64,000 bases of DNA from Culex pipiens pallens (lineage: Eukaryota > Arthropoda > Insecta > Diptera > Culicidae), in the NCBI RefSeq assembly GCF_016801865.2, contig NC_068939.1, positions 42,323,114-42,387,113 of the forward strand. The letters run 5' to 3'. Position numbers and translations under genes: made by a program. Below the pieces are notes generated by a model, which did no database searches, was not told the origin of the DNA, and saw only the letters and a program-made list of their open reading frames with translations. Positions 1 to 9,428 of this stretch are shown here, in pieces. How positions within the stretch are numbered: position 1 is the stretch's first letter; each line of letters starts with the position of its first letter.

Positions 1-450
1 GCTAAAGATCTCCGGATAGCCAGAATCCGCCAAATATTGCTTCAACTTGAGCGGATTTCCCAACAAAACCGTCGGAACAATCGCCGAACTTTCAAACTCC
101 TCGATCGCCCCATTATCGGCATCGATCGGCCGTGCCACCACCAGCTGAACATGCGTCCCTGACTGCCGCAACACCGAAGCCACCTGCTCGGACACCATCT
201 CGTGCAAATTTACATCGCCAATCTGCAGGATCTGATCCCCGGACTGCAAGCGTCCATCGCGATCGGCCACGCCACCAGCCAGAATCGTTTTCACCGTCAC
301 ACCCGTGGCTCGTGCTCCAATGATTCCGAAGCCCAGCCCCGTGCCATCGTTGACCAGCTCAATGTCCAGGATACGGGACCACTCGGCGGGTTCTACCTGG
401 CCAGCAGCCTTGTCCATTCCGAGCATGGCAAATTCGTCCTGCGAGTCGTG
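1..450 (-). CDS. Patj: Patj-like polarity scaffold, coding exon 2 (PDZ1), truncated by window edge
   Basis: This exon continues the Patj-like gene in phase 0 after a TTTTCAG acceptor (460-451). It encodes about residues 182-331 and is still open at position 1, so the rest of the protein (further PDZ domains) lies outside the window. Residues about 208-298 form a canonical PDZ domain. The carboxylate-binding loop GLGF is at 219-222, followed by GIIGA, a GGVADRDG turn, SGDQILQIGDV and an EMVSEQVASVLRQ helix. In the family these domains bind C-terminal tails of junction and signalling proteins. The reading frame is uninterrupted. The short intron and matching phase join it securely to the L27 exon. 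A related multi-PDZ protein is the only alternative I would consider. Confidence 0.9.
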
Positions 451-510
451 CTGAAAACATGTAATCGTTAATTTTCTTCATAAATCATTCAAATTAAACC
501 CCACCCTCAC

Positions 511-1053
511 CTCCAGCACACTCCCATCGAGCAGCTCATTGGTCAGCTTCAACGGAGCCCCACCGAGCTGCTGCTGCTGTTGCTGGAGCAATCCCAGCTG
601 CTGCGGCGTAGCAACCTGCCCCACAATCGGAAGTTGCTGCTGCTGCTGCTGCTCCAACAGTACCAGTTTGGACGTCGAAGCCGATTGCAGCGACGGCGGG
701 GCCGGACTGCCGGGCGAGATCTGCGCCGACGGAACGCGCTGCTCGTCCGGATAGTCCGGATCGAACAGATCCGACGGCGGCACGTTCAGCACCAGTTCGC
801 CGCTGTTGATGATGTCAAAGTCCCCCGGCAGGATCGACGGATGCTGCGTGATCTGGTGGTTGAGCTCCGCCAGCGAGTCCTGGATCTGGACGATGTTCCG
901 GAACACCGGATCCTGCAGCAGATCGATGATCATCTTGACGTCCTCCTCCATCACGCTGAGCTTGGTTCCGCTGTTTGGTTCCAGCTCCTCCACGGTCTGT
1001 TTGATAATTTCAATTTGCTGAAGCGCGCTGGACACATCCTGCGAGAGGTGCAT
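511..1053 (-). CDS. Patj: Patj-like polarity scaffold, coding exon 1 (L27 domain)
   Basis: This is the first coding exon of a Patj (PALS1-associated tight junction protein, INADL/MPDZ-like) scaffold of the apical Crumbs-Stardust-Patj complex in epithelia and photoreceptors. I place the start at the ATG at 1051-1053 (protein MHLSQDVSSALQQIE), which matches the N-terminus I know for dipteran Patj and has an A at -3. The frame stays open seven codons upstream but only to a GTG, so I do not extend it. Residues 1 to about 65 form the helical L27 heterodimerisation domain, including the conserved LLQDPVFR and DSLAELN stretches. Residues 66-181 are a low-complexity linker with two polyglutamine runs. 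The exon ends at codon 181, before GTGAGG at 510-505 (phase 0). The following intron (451-510) is only 60 bp. Confidence 0.9.
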
Positions 1054-1500
1054 TTTGGCGGTTTCGTGTCCCACTCCTGGCCAGGTAGATTGCTGGGTTG
1101 GTTCTTGGCGGAAGAAAGGATTTTTAACACCACTTTTTCGCGAATGTTTACGTGAATGAAGTAATTAGCCAGCCACTTTTCCTTTTTCATTGATGTTTTT
1201 TCGGTCTGACAGCAACGAGCGACGATGAATGACACATCGCTGGAATTTTTTAAAGGGCCGCAGCAAGGAGGAGGTACTAGAGTGGAAACAGGTGATTCGC
1301 AGTACTAGAAGGAAATTTAAAAACGTCGTTTGTGATTTCAGCTCAAGTTTCAGCTGCTTTTTTATTACAGTATTAGTTTACTTTAATAAAAAAAAGTTGA
1401 GTTGATGTTTTTATTGTTTTTTTCAATTTTGTTTTCTCGTTAAGAAACACGGCAAAAATCAAGCTTTATTTTCAGAATATTACAGCGGAAACTATCGGAA
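1054..1500 (-). other. Patj 5' UTR and upstream flank
   Basis: This is upstream of the Patj start on the minus strand. About 200 bp next to the ATG are moderately GC-rich and unlike the AT-rich repeats beyond, consistent with 5' UTR or promoter. No TATA box or clear initiator was found. From about 1360 outwards the sequence becomes A/T-rich. The transcription start cannot be placed, and further 5' exons may exist elsewhere. Confidence 0.35.
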
Positions 1501-1623
1501 CCATCCATAAACCACGTGGACACATTTTTGGGAATCTGTTAATGCCACCGCCCCCCCCCCCCTTCTGTGCACAATTATCCATACAAAAAAAAACCTTAAA
1601 AGTGTCCACGTGGTTTATGGATG
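1501..1623. repeat. Short inverted-repeat element (ATAAACCACGTGGACAC ends)
   Basis: A 22-23 bp inverted repeat at 1501-1523 and 1601-1623 flanks about 77 bp containing a 12-base C run. The core ATAAACCACGTGG recurs near 18272, so it is dispersed in this genome. It looks like a small MITE or one end of a larger element. No target-site duplication was found. Confidence 0.55.
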
Positions 1624-2057
1624 ATCCCTATCATAAACATAACTATTTCGGGCGCGTGCACCATTCATAACGCCATCTTTGCTTAGCAATCTGGATAATT
1701 TTTCTAAAATAACAATGTCCGACCTACAAATCTCGGGTGAGTTTTCAGAAAGCCGTAAGAGCCACTGTGACCTCTGACACTAATTTTCGTTTTTCTCCAA
1801 AATCGTTCCAAACCCCTTCTGTGCACAATTATCCATACAAAAAAAAACCTTAAAAGTGTCCACGTGGTTTATGGATGATCCCTATCATAAACATAACTAT
1901 TTCGGGCGCGTGCACCATTCATAACGCCATCTTTGCTTAGCAATCTGGATAATTTTTCTAAAATAACAATGTCCGACCTACAAATCTCGGGTGAGTTTTC
2001 AAAAAGCCGTAAGAGCCACCGTGACCTCTGACACTAATTTTCGTTTTTCTCCAAAAT
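1561..2057. repeat. Tandem duplication, 254-bp period
   Basis: Bases 1561-1803 recur at 1815-2057 with a constant offset of 254 bp and very few differences, for example GTTTTCAGAA at 1741 against GTTTTCAAAA at 1995. Near-identity implies recent duplication. The second copy is also followed by an inverted repeat: 1994-2017 pairs with 2189-2212 (GGCTCTTACGGC end). The duplicated unit therefore seems to carry one end of a terminal-inverted-repeat element. Confidence 0.85.
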
Positions 2058-2360
2058 GAAACAAAATTTCATTTATTTTTAGTTTGAGGCACTTGAAGGA
2101 CGTGTAGATGAACAATCTCAAGCATTTTTGATATTGGTTTTTCGTAAGTAGGTCAAATACCGATGCAAAAAGTACTTTGTTCACCAATGGCTCTTACGGC
2201 TTTTTGAAAACTAATCCGAGAAATGTTCTACAATGCAACATAGAGTTATCTACGTGCGCATGTATTGCGTATACGTACACGAAAAGATTGAGGTTAAATT
2301 TTGTACCCGACAGCAAAACAAATGGTGTGCAAGTGTGCGTGAGAGCGGGCTTAGATAACT

Positions 2361-2677
2361 CTATCGAGAAATTAAAAGTGAGAGTGTGTGTTACATGGAG
2401 TTAAACTTTCTGTGCAGTTGCTGTGAAGGTTCCCATGGCACTTCAAAAAGTTTAACTCCATGTTGCACGCACACACTCTCACTTTTAATTTCTCGATAAT
2501 ATCAAGAAATTAAAAAGTGAGAATGTGTGCGTGCAACATGGGGTTAAGCCTATCGAGGAATTAAAAGTGAGAGTGTGTGCGTGCAACATGGAGTTAAAAT
2601 TTTCAAATTGCCATGGTAATCTTCACAGAAAGTTTAACTCCATGTTGCACACACTCTCACTTTTAATTTCTCGATAG
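2361..2677. repeat. Multi-arm foldback repeat (CTATCGAGAAATTAAAAGTG arms)
   Basis: Five copies of a roughly 45-bp arm occur in orientations + - + + -: about 2361-2405, 2450-2498, 2500-2547, 2549-2598 and 2632-2677. Each starts CTATCGAGAAATTAAAAGTG and ends near CAACATGGAGTTAA. Between the outer arms lie short palindromic linkers containing CCATGG. This suggests a MITE that inserted into or duplicated within another copy. The cluster could form several alternative hairpins. Confidence 0.8.
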
Positions 2678-4790
2678 CCTAATCATTTAATTTTCTGGCA
2701 ATGAAAATTGAAATTTAAGAAATTATGAGATTAGGCCGTTGCAAATATTTTTCAAAGTTTTTGTCCCTCGGCTTTAAACTTTAAATAAGTGTACCAGCCT
2801 TAAGAAATTCTAAAATACTAATTTAAAAAAATTCTAAAATCAAAATTAAAAAAAAAGTGAATTTCAATAATTCAGAGATTAGAAATTGAAATTTTGAAGA
2901 AATTGAAAATTCCGGAAGTTATTTGAAAGGTCAAATAAACCATTTTTTTGTTTTCTGAATGTTTTTGAAACCGCCAAAAATCAACAAATATTTTTGTTTG
3001 TTTAATCTTAAAAAACAAACTCCAGAATTACCAAAATCTAGGTATTTGAATATTTTCAGTACAGTTATTACTCGATTATTATCCGAAGTCCTCGCCAAAA
3101 TTTCAATACGGATAATTGAATCATGAAATTTTTATTTTTCTCATAAGGCTGGTACAAATTTCATTTCAAGTTTTTGAAAATTTTCGATGTTTAGTATCGC
3201 AAAAAGTTTTTTTCGCTATTTTTTTTTGTTTTCGTCAAATCTTACTTTTTTGAAAACTAATGATTGCAAAACAACTGAACTAGTGTAAAATGCATTTTAA
3301 AACACTTTTTGCATTCAAATGTTGAGACTATGGCTTGTTATTTCATTTTTTCACTTTGAACCACTCCAATACTTATCCTCTTCGTTAATGCCCTTCACCT
3401 AAATCTAGAACAAGGTAGAAAATCAGACAAACCCTAAAAAGATCATAAAAAATCTCAAACACGTTCTACATCCATGAACGTACAAGAGAGAAGCGCTTAG
3501 CAGCGCGATCACTAGGTAGGAAACTGTGAGGAAAAGAGAGAAACCCCTGGCATCGAGCAAATTCCAGAAACTCGCCACCCAACGATCAACAACGCGTGCA
3601 GCGAGAGCACGCTTTTCCAGAGTTTGATCATTCACGACTATTTTGGCGGTAACTCAAACTCGAACCGCCTCGAATATTGCTGAATCATGGTCGAAATCCG
3701 GTCAGTCAGAGAAAGAAATCCCAGCGTTAAATGACCTTCGTGATTTGCATTTTGCTGAGGGAATTATGCTAAACAAGCCGGTCAAATTTTGAATTTTATG
3801 GCTGTTGAAATATTATTTCAGATTACCTAATTTTCGTTATAATTCAATCAGCTGGATTTTCATCGCAGTTACAAGATTTGCACTTTTTGCATTTAGCAAT
3901 GATTCACCAATCTGGAATAATCTTGACCGCGAGAAAGCCATTACCCGGCTGAATCCGAACGTTGAACGCCACAAATTTCTAGAACCACCTGTTACACATG
4001 TACGAACGCAAACGAAAGAAAGCAAAAAAATCACCACACAAAACGGGCACGTGCCGAACAAAACCGCCAACGGCTTGTGGTTGTGTGTTGGCCGAAACTA
4101 AAAATACACCCTTTTACAATGACATCACCGATGAAGTTTTTTTTTTCTTTTTTCGAAGGGCCAATTACATCACCTTGTAACGTTGCTCATTTTCTAGCGG
4201 TTAAGTGTGATATTTCTCTACGGTTTCGAGTTGAAAACAAGTGGCGATTTTTTTTAACTATTTTACACATAATGCTCTTTATTTGCATGAACTGCTATCT
4301 TCGCTTCACAGCAATCACTTCGTACTAGAACGTACCAAAAAATAATAATTAAACAGGTAATTCGCTAAACAGTGCTCTTTAGTGGTAATATTTGACTATT
4401 TACAGAACCGCGCGGTTACAACAACAGGCCTGTCACGCTCTCACACATTCTTACTTTTTCCTCTAAATTAAATTACATTTCTCAGTCTTACTCGATCATT
4501 CGCGTTCGTTGCTTCTCCGTAGAAAAAAAACAACAAAATTTTTAAAAAATAATAAACACTAGCGTGATTTGCCACGGGCAAAAAGGGGATGAATTAAAGC
4601 TTCCACAAGGTTCTCTCGCCGCTCTCTCGCTCGCTCCGTTCATATTTACACGATATTTTCCCCTTATTTACAGGCGAACAATCCACTCGCTCTCGCTCAG
4701 CGAAAAAGCACTCACTACTATAATCTTCCTCAACGTCATCAACGGCGCGACGTATTTTCCGCTGGTCTAGAAGGTTCTAGGCGCGCGCTG
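2678..4790. other. Intergenic DNA between Patj and DnaJ-1
   Basis: This stretch is mostly AT-rich. A fragment of the GGCCGTTGCAAAT repeat family lies at about 2732-2800, and a mariner-like terminus (ACTCGATTATTATCCGAAG) at about 3070. From 3370 to about 4130 the DNA is less repetitive, with only short ORFs that I do not believe. From 4135 to 4790 it probably includes the DnaJ-1 3' UTR: minus-strand AATAAA at 4283-4278 is a candidate polyadenylation signal, and TCTAGAAGGTTCTAG lies at 4766-4780, just past the stop. Confidence 0.5.
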
Positions 4791-4792
4791 CT

Positions 4793-5878
4793 CTACTGGC
4801 CACCCTCGACCGGAAGCAGATCCGCCAGAATGTCTTTGGCGTTCTGGTTCAGCGCGTTCGGGAACTGGATGTCGAACGCGACCAGCAGGTCGCCCTTGCG
4901 GGACGGTTCCTTGGGGAAGGGCAGGCCGCGACCCTGCAGCCGCTTGACCGAGTTTGGTTTGACGATTTCGCCGACGGTGCTGATGGAGAGGGTTTCCCCG
5001 GAGAGGGTGGGGACCTTGACGACGGTTCCGCAGAGCGACTGGCGCAGGGAGATTTTCGACGTGTACTTGATGTCGCTGCCCTCGCGCTTAAAGTGCTGGT
5101 GGGGTTTGTCCCGGATGATGAAGACGATGTCGGCGGGGATCTTGCCGGGGACTTGGTCTCCTTCGCGGGGGAAGGTAATCTTCGTTCCCGCCTTCCAGCC
5201 GGGCTTCACGTTGATGTTCAGGATCTTTTCCTCTTTCCGCGCTCCTCCGTCGTGAGCCATGACCATCTTGGAGATCTTCATCTTCTTCTGGCAACCTCCG
5301 TTCACGTCCTCCAGTGTCACGTAAAGGTCGTGCTCAATCGGCGGATCCTGTGCCTTGTGCTTCCTGTTTGGCGATCCCTGCACGTTAAACGACTGCGATC
5401 GGAACGCTCCCGGGAATCCACCACCCATGCCTCCTCCGCGACCACCTCCAAATCCGAACGGATCGTCCATCTCGCCGCCCATATCCGTGTAGAACATGTT
5501 CGAGCCACCTCCGTCGTTTCCGAAGAACACTCCAAACGGATCGCTGGTTCCAAAGAACTGCGCAAACGTCGCCCTCGGATCTCCGTGGAACTGGTACGTG
5601 AACGAGCCTCCGTCGTGGCCACCGCCGCCACCACCACCTCCCATGCCGCCCATTCCTCCCCGCAAACCCTCCTCTCCATACTGGTCGTAAATGTCCCGCT
5701 TCTTCTTGTCCGACAGGACCTCGTACGCCTCCGCCACCTCCTTGAACCGTTCCTCCGCCTGCGGACTCTTGTTCTTGTCCGGGTGGTACTTCAACGCCAG
5801 CTTCCTGTACGCCTTCTTGATCTCATCATCGTTCGCCCCTCGGGCCACCCCCAGCACCTTGTAATAGTCTTTTCCCAT
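4793..5878 (-). CDS. DnaJ-1: DnaJ-1 / Hsp40 class B co-chaperone (DNAJB1/4-like)
   Basis: This is a complete intronless 361-residue coding region. It is a J-domain co-chaperone that delivers misfolded clients to Hsp70 and stimulates its ATPase in cytosol and nucleus. The J domain spans residues 1 to about 70 (start MGKDYYKVLGV) with the catalytic HPD motif at 32-34. A long Gly/Phe- and Gly-rich linker covers about 75-190. Two beta-rich client-binding domains and a short dimerisation tail cover about 195-361. There is no CxxCxGxG zinc finger, so it is class B. An upstream in-frame extension of 23 codons crosses a splice acceptor, so I start at the ATG at 5876-5878. The stop is TAG at 4795-4793. 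Length and architecture are normal for the family. The upstream promoter has heat-shock elements, so induction by HSF is expected. Confidence 0.96.
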   Translation of the reverse strand: MGKDYYKVLGVARGANDDEIKKAYRKLALKYHPDKNKSPQAEERFKEVAEAYEVLSDKKKRDIYDQYGEEGLRGGMGGMGGGGGGGGHDGGSFTYQFHGDPRATFAQFFGTSDPFGVFFGNDGGGSNMFYTDMGGEMDDPFGFGGGRGGGMGGGFPGAFRSQSFNVQGSPNRKHKAQDPPIEHDLYVTLEDVNGGCQKKMKISKMVMAHDGGARKEEKILNINVKPGWKAGTKITFPREGDQVPGKIPADIVFIIRDKPHQHFKREGSDIKYTSKISLRQSLCGTVVKVPTLSGETLSISTVGEIVKPNSVKRLQGRGLPFPKEPSRKGDLLVAFDIQFPNALNQNAKDILADLLPVEGGQ

Positions 5879-5897
5879 TGCACTTCCGGTGCGCCTT

Positions 5898-5969
5898 CTA
5901 GAACAAACAAACAAAAAATCAATCATCAGCAACTCCCTCAAAAACAATCCAAAAACTCCACAAAATTAC
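5898..5969 (-). other. DnaJ-1 5' UTR intron (72 bp, predicted)
   Basis: On the minus strand AAAG|GTAATTTTG at 5970/5969 is a good donor and TTGTTCTAG at 5906-5898 a good acceptor, 19 nt upstream of the start codon at 5878. Removing these 72 bp explains the spurious N-terminal extension of the ORF. The splice sites are predicted only. Confidence 0.6.
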
Positions 5970-6160
5970 CTTTTATTCCACAGCTTGTCGCAAAGTTCAC
6001 CACGAAACTCACGAAATAATTCGCGCTTTTACTACAGCGAAAAAAACCTCTTTTTAATCGAATAAAATTTCACTCGCCAACTCTCGAACAAACAGAAATT
6101 ACGTCTTGCTGCTGAAATTTTCCTCCGACGATTGAGCGCGAGCGAGCGAGCGCGGTTCCG

Positions 6161-6240
6161 TTTTATAAAAGCGAAGTGATTGTTCCAGACTGCTCGAGAA
6201 GATTCTGGAATGAGCGAGAAGAGAGAGAGAGCGAGAGCGA
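6161..6240 (-). promoter_or_regulatory. DnaJ-1 heat-shock promoter: TATA box, HSE array, GAGA repeats
   Basis: On the minus strand TATAAAA occupies 6167-6161, predicting transcription start near 6130-6140. Just upstream, 6183-6220 reads as eight 5-bp-spaced units on the plus strand: TTC, GAC, CTC, GAA, TTC, GAA, AGC, GAA. The core GAAnnTTCnnGAA at 6198-6210 is a perfect three-unit heat-shock element. A (GA)n run with GAGAGCGAGAGCGACC follows at about 6218-6240, the kind of site bound by GAGA factor in fly hsp promoters. The order TATA, HSE, GAGA is that of a typical insect heat-inducible promoter. Confidence 0.88.
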
Positions 6241-6361
6241 CCACAGCTGATTAACGGTTGTTTGGAGTTGGCGAGCAGTTGTACGTGAGTGTCTACCCGA
6301 GTGTGCCCGTGTGTGTTTGTTTTGAATGTGCACTGGCGCTCTCGCGTGTTTTGGTTGTAGT

Positions 6362-6395
6362 TTCGAGAAGGTTTGTGGGGGAGAGCGAGAGTGGT
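6362..6395. promoter_or_regulatory. Second, distal HSE-like site with GAGA motif
   Basis: TTC-GAA-TTT units spaced at 5 bp lie at 6362-6374, followed by GAGAGCGAGAG at about 6381-6391. This is about 195 bp upstream of the DnaJ-1 TATA box and resembles the proximal HSE/GAGA block in weaker form. Confidence 0.5.
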
Positions 6396-6499
6396 GGCGG
6401 TTGTTTTGGTAGTAGCGTAAGGAATTTTTTGTTTTGACAGCAAAGTTGGAAAATCATTTGTAGTTAAAATTAGTTGATATCCATTCATGCCCGAACAAA

Positions 6500-7044
6500 A
6501 TAGCATGAATCTTGAAAATTACTTAATTCAAACTAACGTACGTCATTTGCAAAACATGGTCTAGAAGTCACGTTGTTTTTATCAGGCTTCTTCAGTTCAG
6601 AGCATTCGGACTCCGAGTCATTTCGGAGTCGCTTCGTATAGGTTTGAATAGATATCAGATTCTCATTCATGCAGCTTTCGCGCCTACGTTTTGTGTGCGA
6701 AAGCCATTCTAGTACTGCATGAAGGGGAAAAATAGTTTAGCAGTTGAGGGGTAGCTTCAGCTGTGGAATATTTTTGAACTGACGGAAAAAAAAATCGAAA
6801 CTAAATTTAGGCAAAGATACAGCAAAATTGAAATTGAATTAAACAAAGTGAAAGTTATAAGCAAAATTTAAAAAGATCAAGCCAATTAAAAAAAGAAAAG
6901 TTTTTCAAGAAAAAATAATTCAGCAGATCAGAGAAAAATTATAGCAAAATCAATGAAAATTGGGTATTAAAGCCCTATGTTAAATTTTTATGTACAACGG
7001 TAAAAAACACGATTAAAAACCATTTCTGATCACTTTTTTTCATT
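6500..7044. other. Upstream flank of DnaJ-1 with a small hairpin
   Basis: No gene is seen. A hairpin lies at about 6668-6723 (CATGCAGCTTTCGC against GCGAAAGC...CTGCATG). From 6780 the sequence is A-rich and featureless. Confidence 0.4.
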
Positions 7045-7354
7045 TTAATTGACAAGACAACATTTTTTCGATGGATCAACTATGGTCCCCATGGAACGAG
7101 CTGTCAAGTAGGAGCTTTTCTGTCAAGAAGGACCGCGAGGTTAATTTTTTAAAATTGATTTAAAAATCCATTTTCAACTCTTTGTGGTCGTACAAAGGGT
7201 CATTGTACTCAGAAAAATAAGCTTTATCGCTGTAAACAATAATATCAGCAATCTTAGCTTCATTTTAGGACCCAATTATAGCAAAATTGGAGCGAATTCT
7301 AAAAAAATTAAAGTCTAAGCAATTTTTCACAACATTTAGAGAATGAAGAATGGA

Positions 7355-7443
7355 GCACCCGCCGTCGAGTAGTTTTTGACAATTTGCTCCATAAGAAATA
7401 TGTACATTGTAGAAAAAAGCAAAAACTGCTCGACGGCGGGTGC
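7355..7443. repeat. Hairpin with 24-bp arms (GCACCCGCCGTCGAG)
   Basis: Arms at 7355-7378 and 7420-7443 pair over 24 bp with a single G-T wobble around a 41-nt loop. It is strikingly GC-rich against AT-rich surroundings. It may be a very small MITE. A small-RNA precursor is possible, but nothing here shows it is transcribed. Confidence 0.6.
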
Positions 7444-7790
7444 TTTATTGCAAAAAATCACTCAAAAGCTTTAAAATAAATAATAATTAATAATAATAAA
7501 GTGCAATAAAACAAAAAAATAAATCTCTTCTTTCCCAGTTCCTGATTCAACAAAAATCTTGATTTTAAAATCAACAAAACGTTTTGTTGATTCAAATATG
7601 CCTTATTTTTCTGCGTGTAGGATTATACAGTCCAGACTCGATCTGTGTTTCACTCCATACAAATTTTTTAAATTTTGTATGATAATTTAATTGCGAGGGG
7701 GGTGTGGGTCCACGAATCTAAATTTTTGCGTTACGTAATAAAAGAACGCTCCCATATCGTAATTCTACAAAAAAAAATTAAACTGGTCCA

Positions 7791-7880
7791 CATATCGATG
7801 CCTCTGTGCTCTCTTGTATGTATTAAGCTTGCAGGTTTTCCTACTTAGTTAGCATAAGACAGCACAGAGGCATCGATATG
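7791..7880. repeat. Hairpin with perfect 20-bp arms (CATATCGATGCCTCTGTGCT)
   Basis: Bases 7791-7810 are the exact reverse complement of 7861-7880, around a 50-nt loop containing AAGCTTGC. A relative with the same loop word and a GTGCTCT arm lies at 52324-52399. This marks a dispersed short palindromic element family. Confidence 0.7.
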
Positions 7881-8126
7881 CTAAATATAATTATGAACGC
7901 AGGAAAATGTATTAAAATAAATTTACAGTTGGATAGACTTTTAAATATTTTTTTTGCCCACTGATTTTTCGGGCTGATTTTGAGACCTGAACGAGTTTGC
8001 CAAAATTTATGTAAAATTGCTTTGAAAGATCCTTTTTTTTTTACAAATTTTCAACAATAAAAAAAAGATCTTTCAAAAACATTTGCAAGGAACGCCTAAT
8101 CTCTTAAATACTGAGAACCAACAAAT

Positions 8127-8201
8127 CCAGAGTTTTTTTTGAATAGGTCCTATAAACATATGAAAGACAATAGTTTATAGGTCCTTTAAAAAAAACTCTG
8201 G
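8127..8201. repeat. Small palindromic MITE (CCAGAGTTTTTTTTGAATAGG)
   Basis: CCAGAGTTTTTTT at the left pairs with AAAAAAACTCTGG at the right, with TAGGTCCTATAAAC near the centre. A nearly identical copy lies at about 30541-30614 and a longer relative at 42236-42395. All share the AGGTCCTATAAAC core. Confidence 0.7.
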
Positions 8202-8437
8202 AAATGATTGAATTGAATTTTGATAATCAAAACCAATTGAAAATAATTGAATCAATATTGAAATAAATTTAAATCCAAATAAAAGCTAACATTGAAATAA
8301 ATTTAAAGCCAAATTAATGTTCAATTATAGAAAATTAAAAGCCAATCAAAATGAAATTCAAGCAGTTATTTTGAATATAAAGTAAAATCTAGAGAAAAAA
8401 AACAATATCTAAATGTAATCAAAATTAAAGTAAATAT

Positions 8438-9428
8438 TAGGATGGGTACGTTTTTCAAAAAGTTCTCGGATCAAGTTTTAGTATGGTTCCCCTTGTAGGG
8501 CATGCCCATAGGGACTTTCATGCCAAATATCAGCCCATTTGGTTGTAAACTGGCTGCGCGCATCAGGGTTAAAGTTTACATGGGAATTACTATGGGAAAA
8601 TTGGACTTTTTGTTCAAGCGCTCCTACAGGTCTGGGAAAATAACGCGCCAACTTCTGGTATGGTCAGGCCTATGGGGAATGGTCTGGAGAACACTTTTCC
8701 CGAAGAGAGCATATGGATTCGTTGTCCCTAGACCTGGCGAATCGGCAAACAATTCGAGGTCTCCGGAATCCACGGGTTTCCCTGAAAAAGCATCAAATTT
8801 TCCTTAGCATGCTATGAAAGTTTGATGAACACCGCGACGCCATACGTCAGGCAGCTACCACGTGGGTAAGAAACGGCTGGAATATTCAATTGCAATCCTT
8901 CTTTTAACTAGAAAATGATCATTTCGAGTAATCCTGATATTATTTAGTCGAATTCAGAATCTTTGCATAGCTTATTTGTATTTTTTTGCAAATATTTCAA
9001 CCACGTGGTAGCTGTCTGACGTATGGCGTCGCGGTGTTCATCAAACTTTCATAGCATGCTAAGGAAAATTTGATGCTTTTTCAGGGAAACCCGTTGATTC
9101 CGGAGACCTCGGATTGTTTGCCGATGCGCCAGGTCTAGGGACAACGAATCCATATGCTCTCTTCGGGAAAAGTGTTCTCCAGACCATTCCCCATAGGCCT
9201 GACCATACCAGAAGTTGGCGCGTTATTTTCCCAGACCTGTAGGAGCGTTTGAACAAAATTTCAAATTTTCCCATAGTAATTCCCATGTTAACTTTAACCC
9301 TGATGCGCGCAGCCAGTTTACAACCAAATGAGCTGATATTTGGCATGAAAGTCCCTATGGGCATGCCCTACAAGGGGAACCATACTAAAACTTGATCCGA
9401 GAACTTTTTGAAAAACGTACCCACCCTA
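8438..9428. mobile_element. Non-autonomous DNA transposon, TAGGRTGGGTACG ends, 8-bp TSD GTAAATAT
   Basis: This 991-bp element has terminal inverted repeats of about 410 bp (8438 to about 8850 and about 9018-9428). It is flanked by the perfect 8-bp duplication GTAAATAT at 8430-8437 and 9429-9436. The two arms produce mirror-image 101-codon ORFs with the same translation; these are by-products of the repeat, not genes. The 8-bp TSD and TAGGG terminus suggest the hAT superfamily; P is an alternative. It belongs to the same family as the larger element at 35953-38073. Confidence 0.9.

Noticed and set aside
1054..1074. N-terminal extension of the Patj exon to MGHETAK
   Set aside because: It depends on a GTG start. 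The ATG at 1053 gives the N-terminus expected for the family.
580..1155. 191-codon plus-strand ORF opposite Patj
   Set aside because: Antisense shadow of the L27/polyglutamine exon.
2361..2677. CRISPR-like array
   Set aside because: Repeats alternate in orientation, spacing is irregular, and the host DNA is eukaryotic.
5879..5947. 23-codon N-terminal extension of DnaJ-1
   Set aside because: It crosses a good splice acceptor at 5898 and lacks similarity to any J protein. The start MGKDYYKVLG is canonical.
5093..6019. 308-codon plus-strand ORF over DnaJ-1
   Set aside because: Antisense shadow of a GC-rich coding exon. No domain is recognisable.
8502..9364. Two mirror-image 101-codon ORFs with the same product
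   Set aside because: They are the two arms of one inverted-repeat transposon and show no transposase or other domain.
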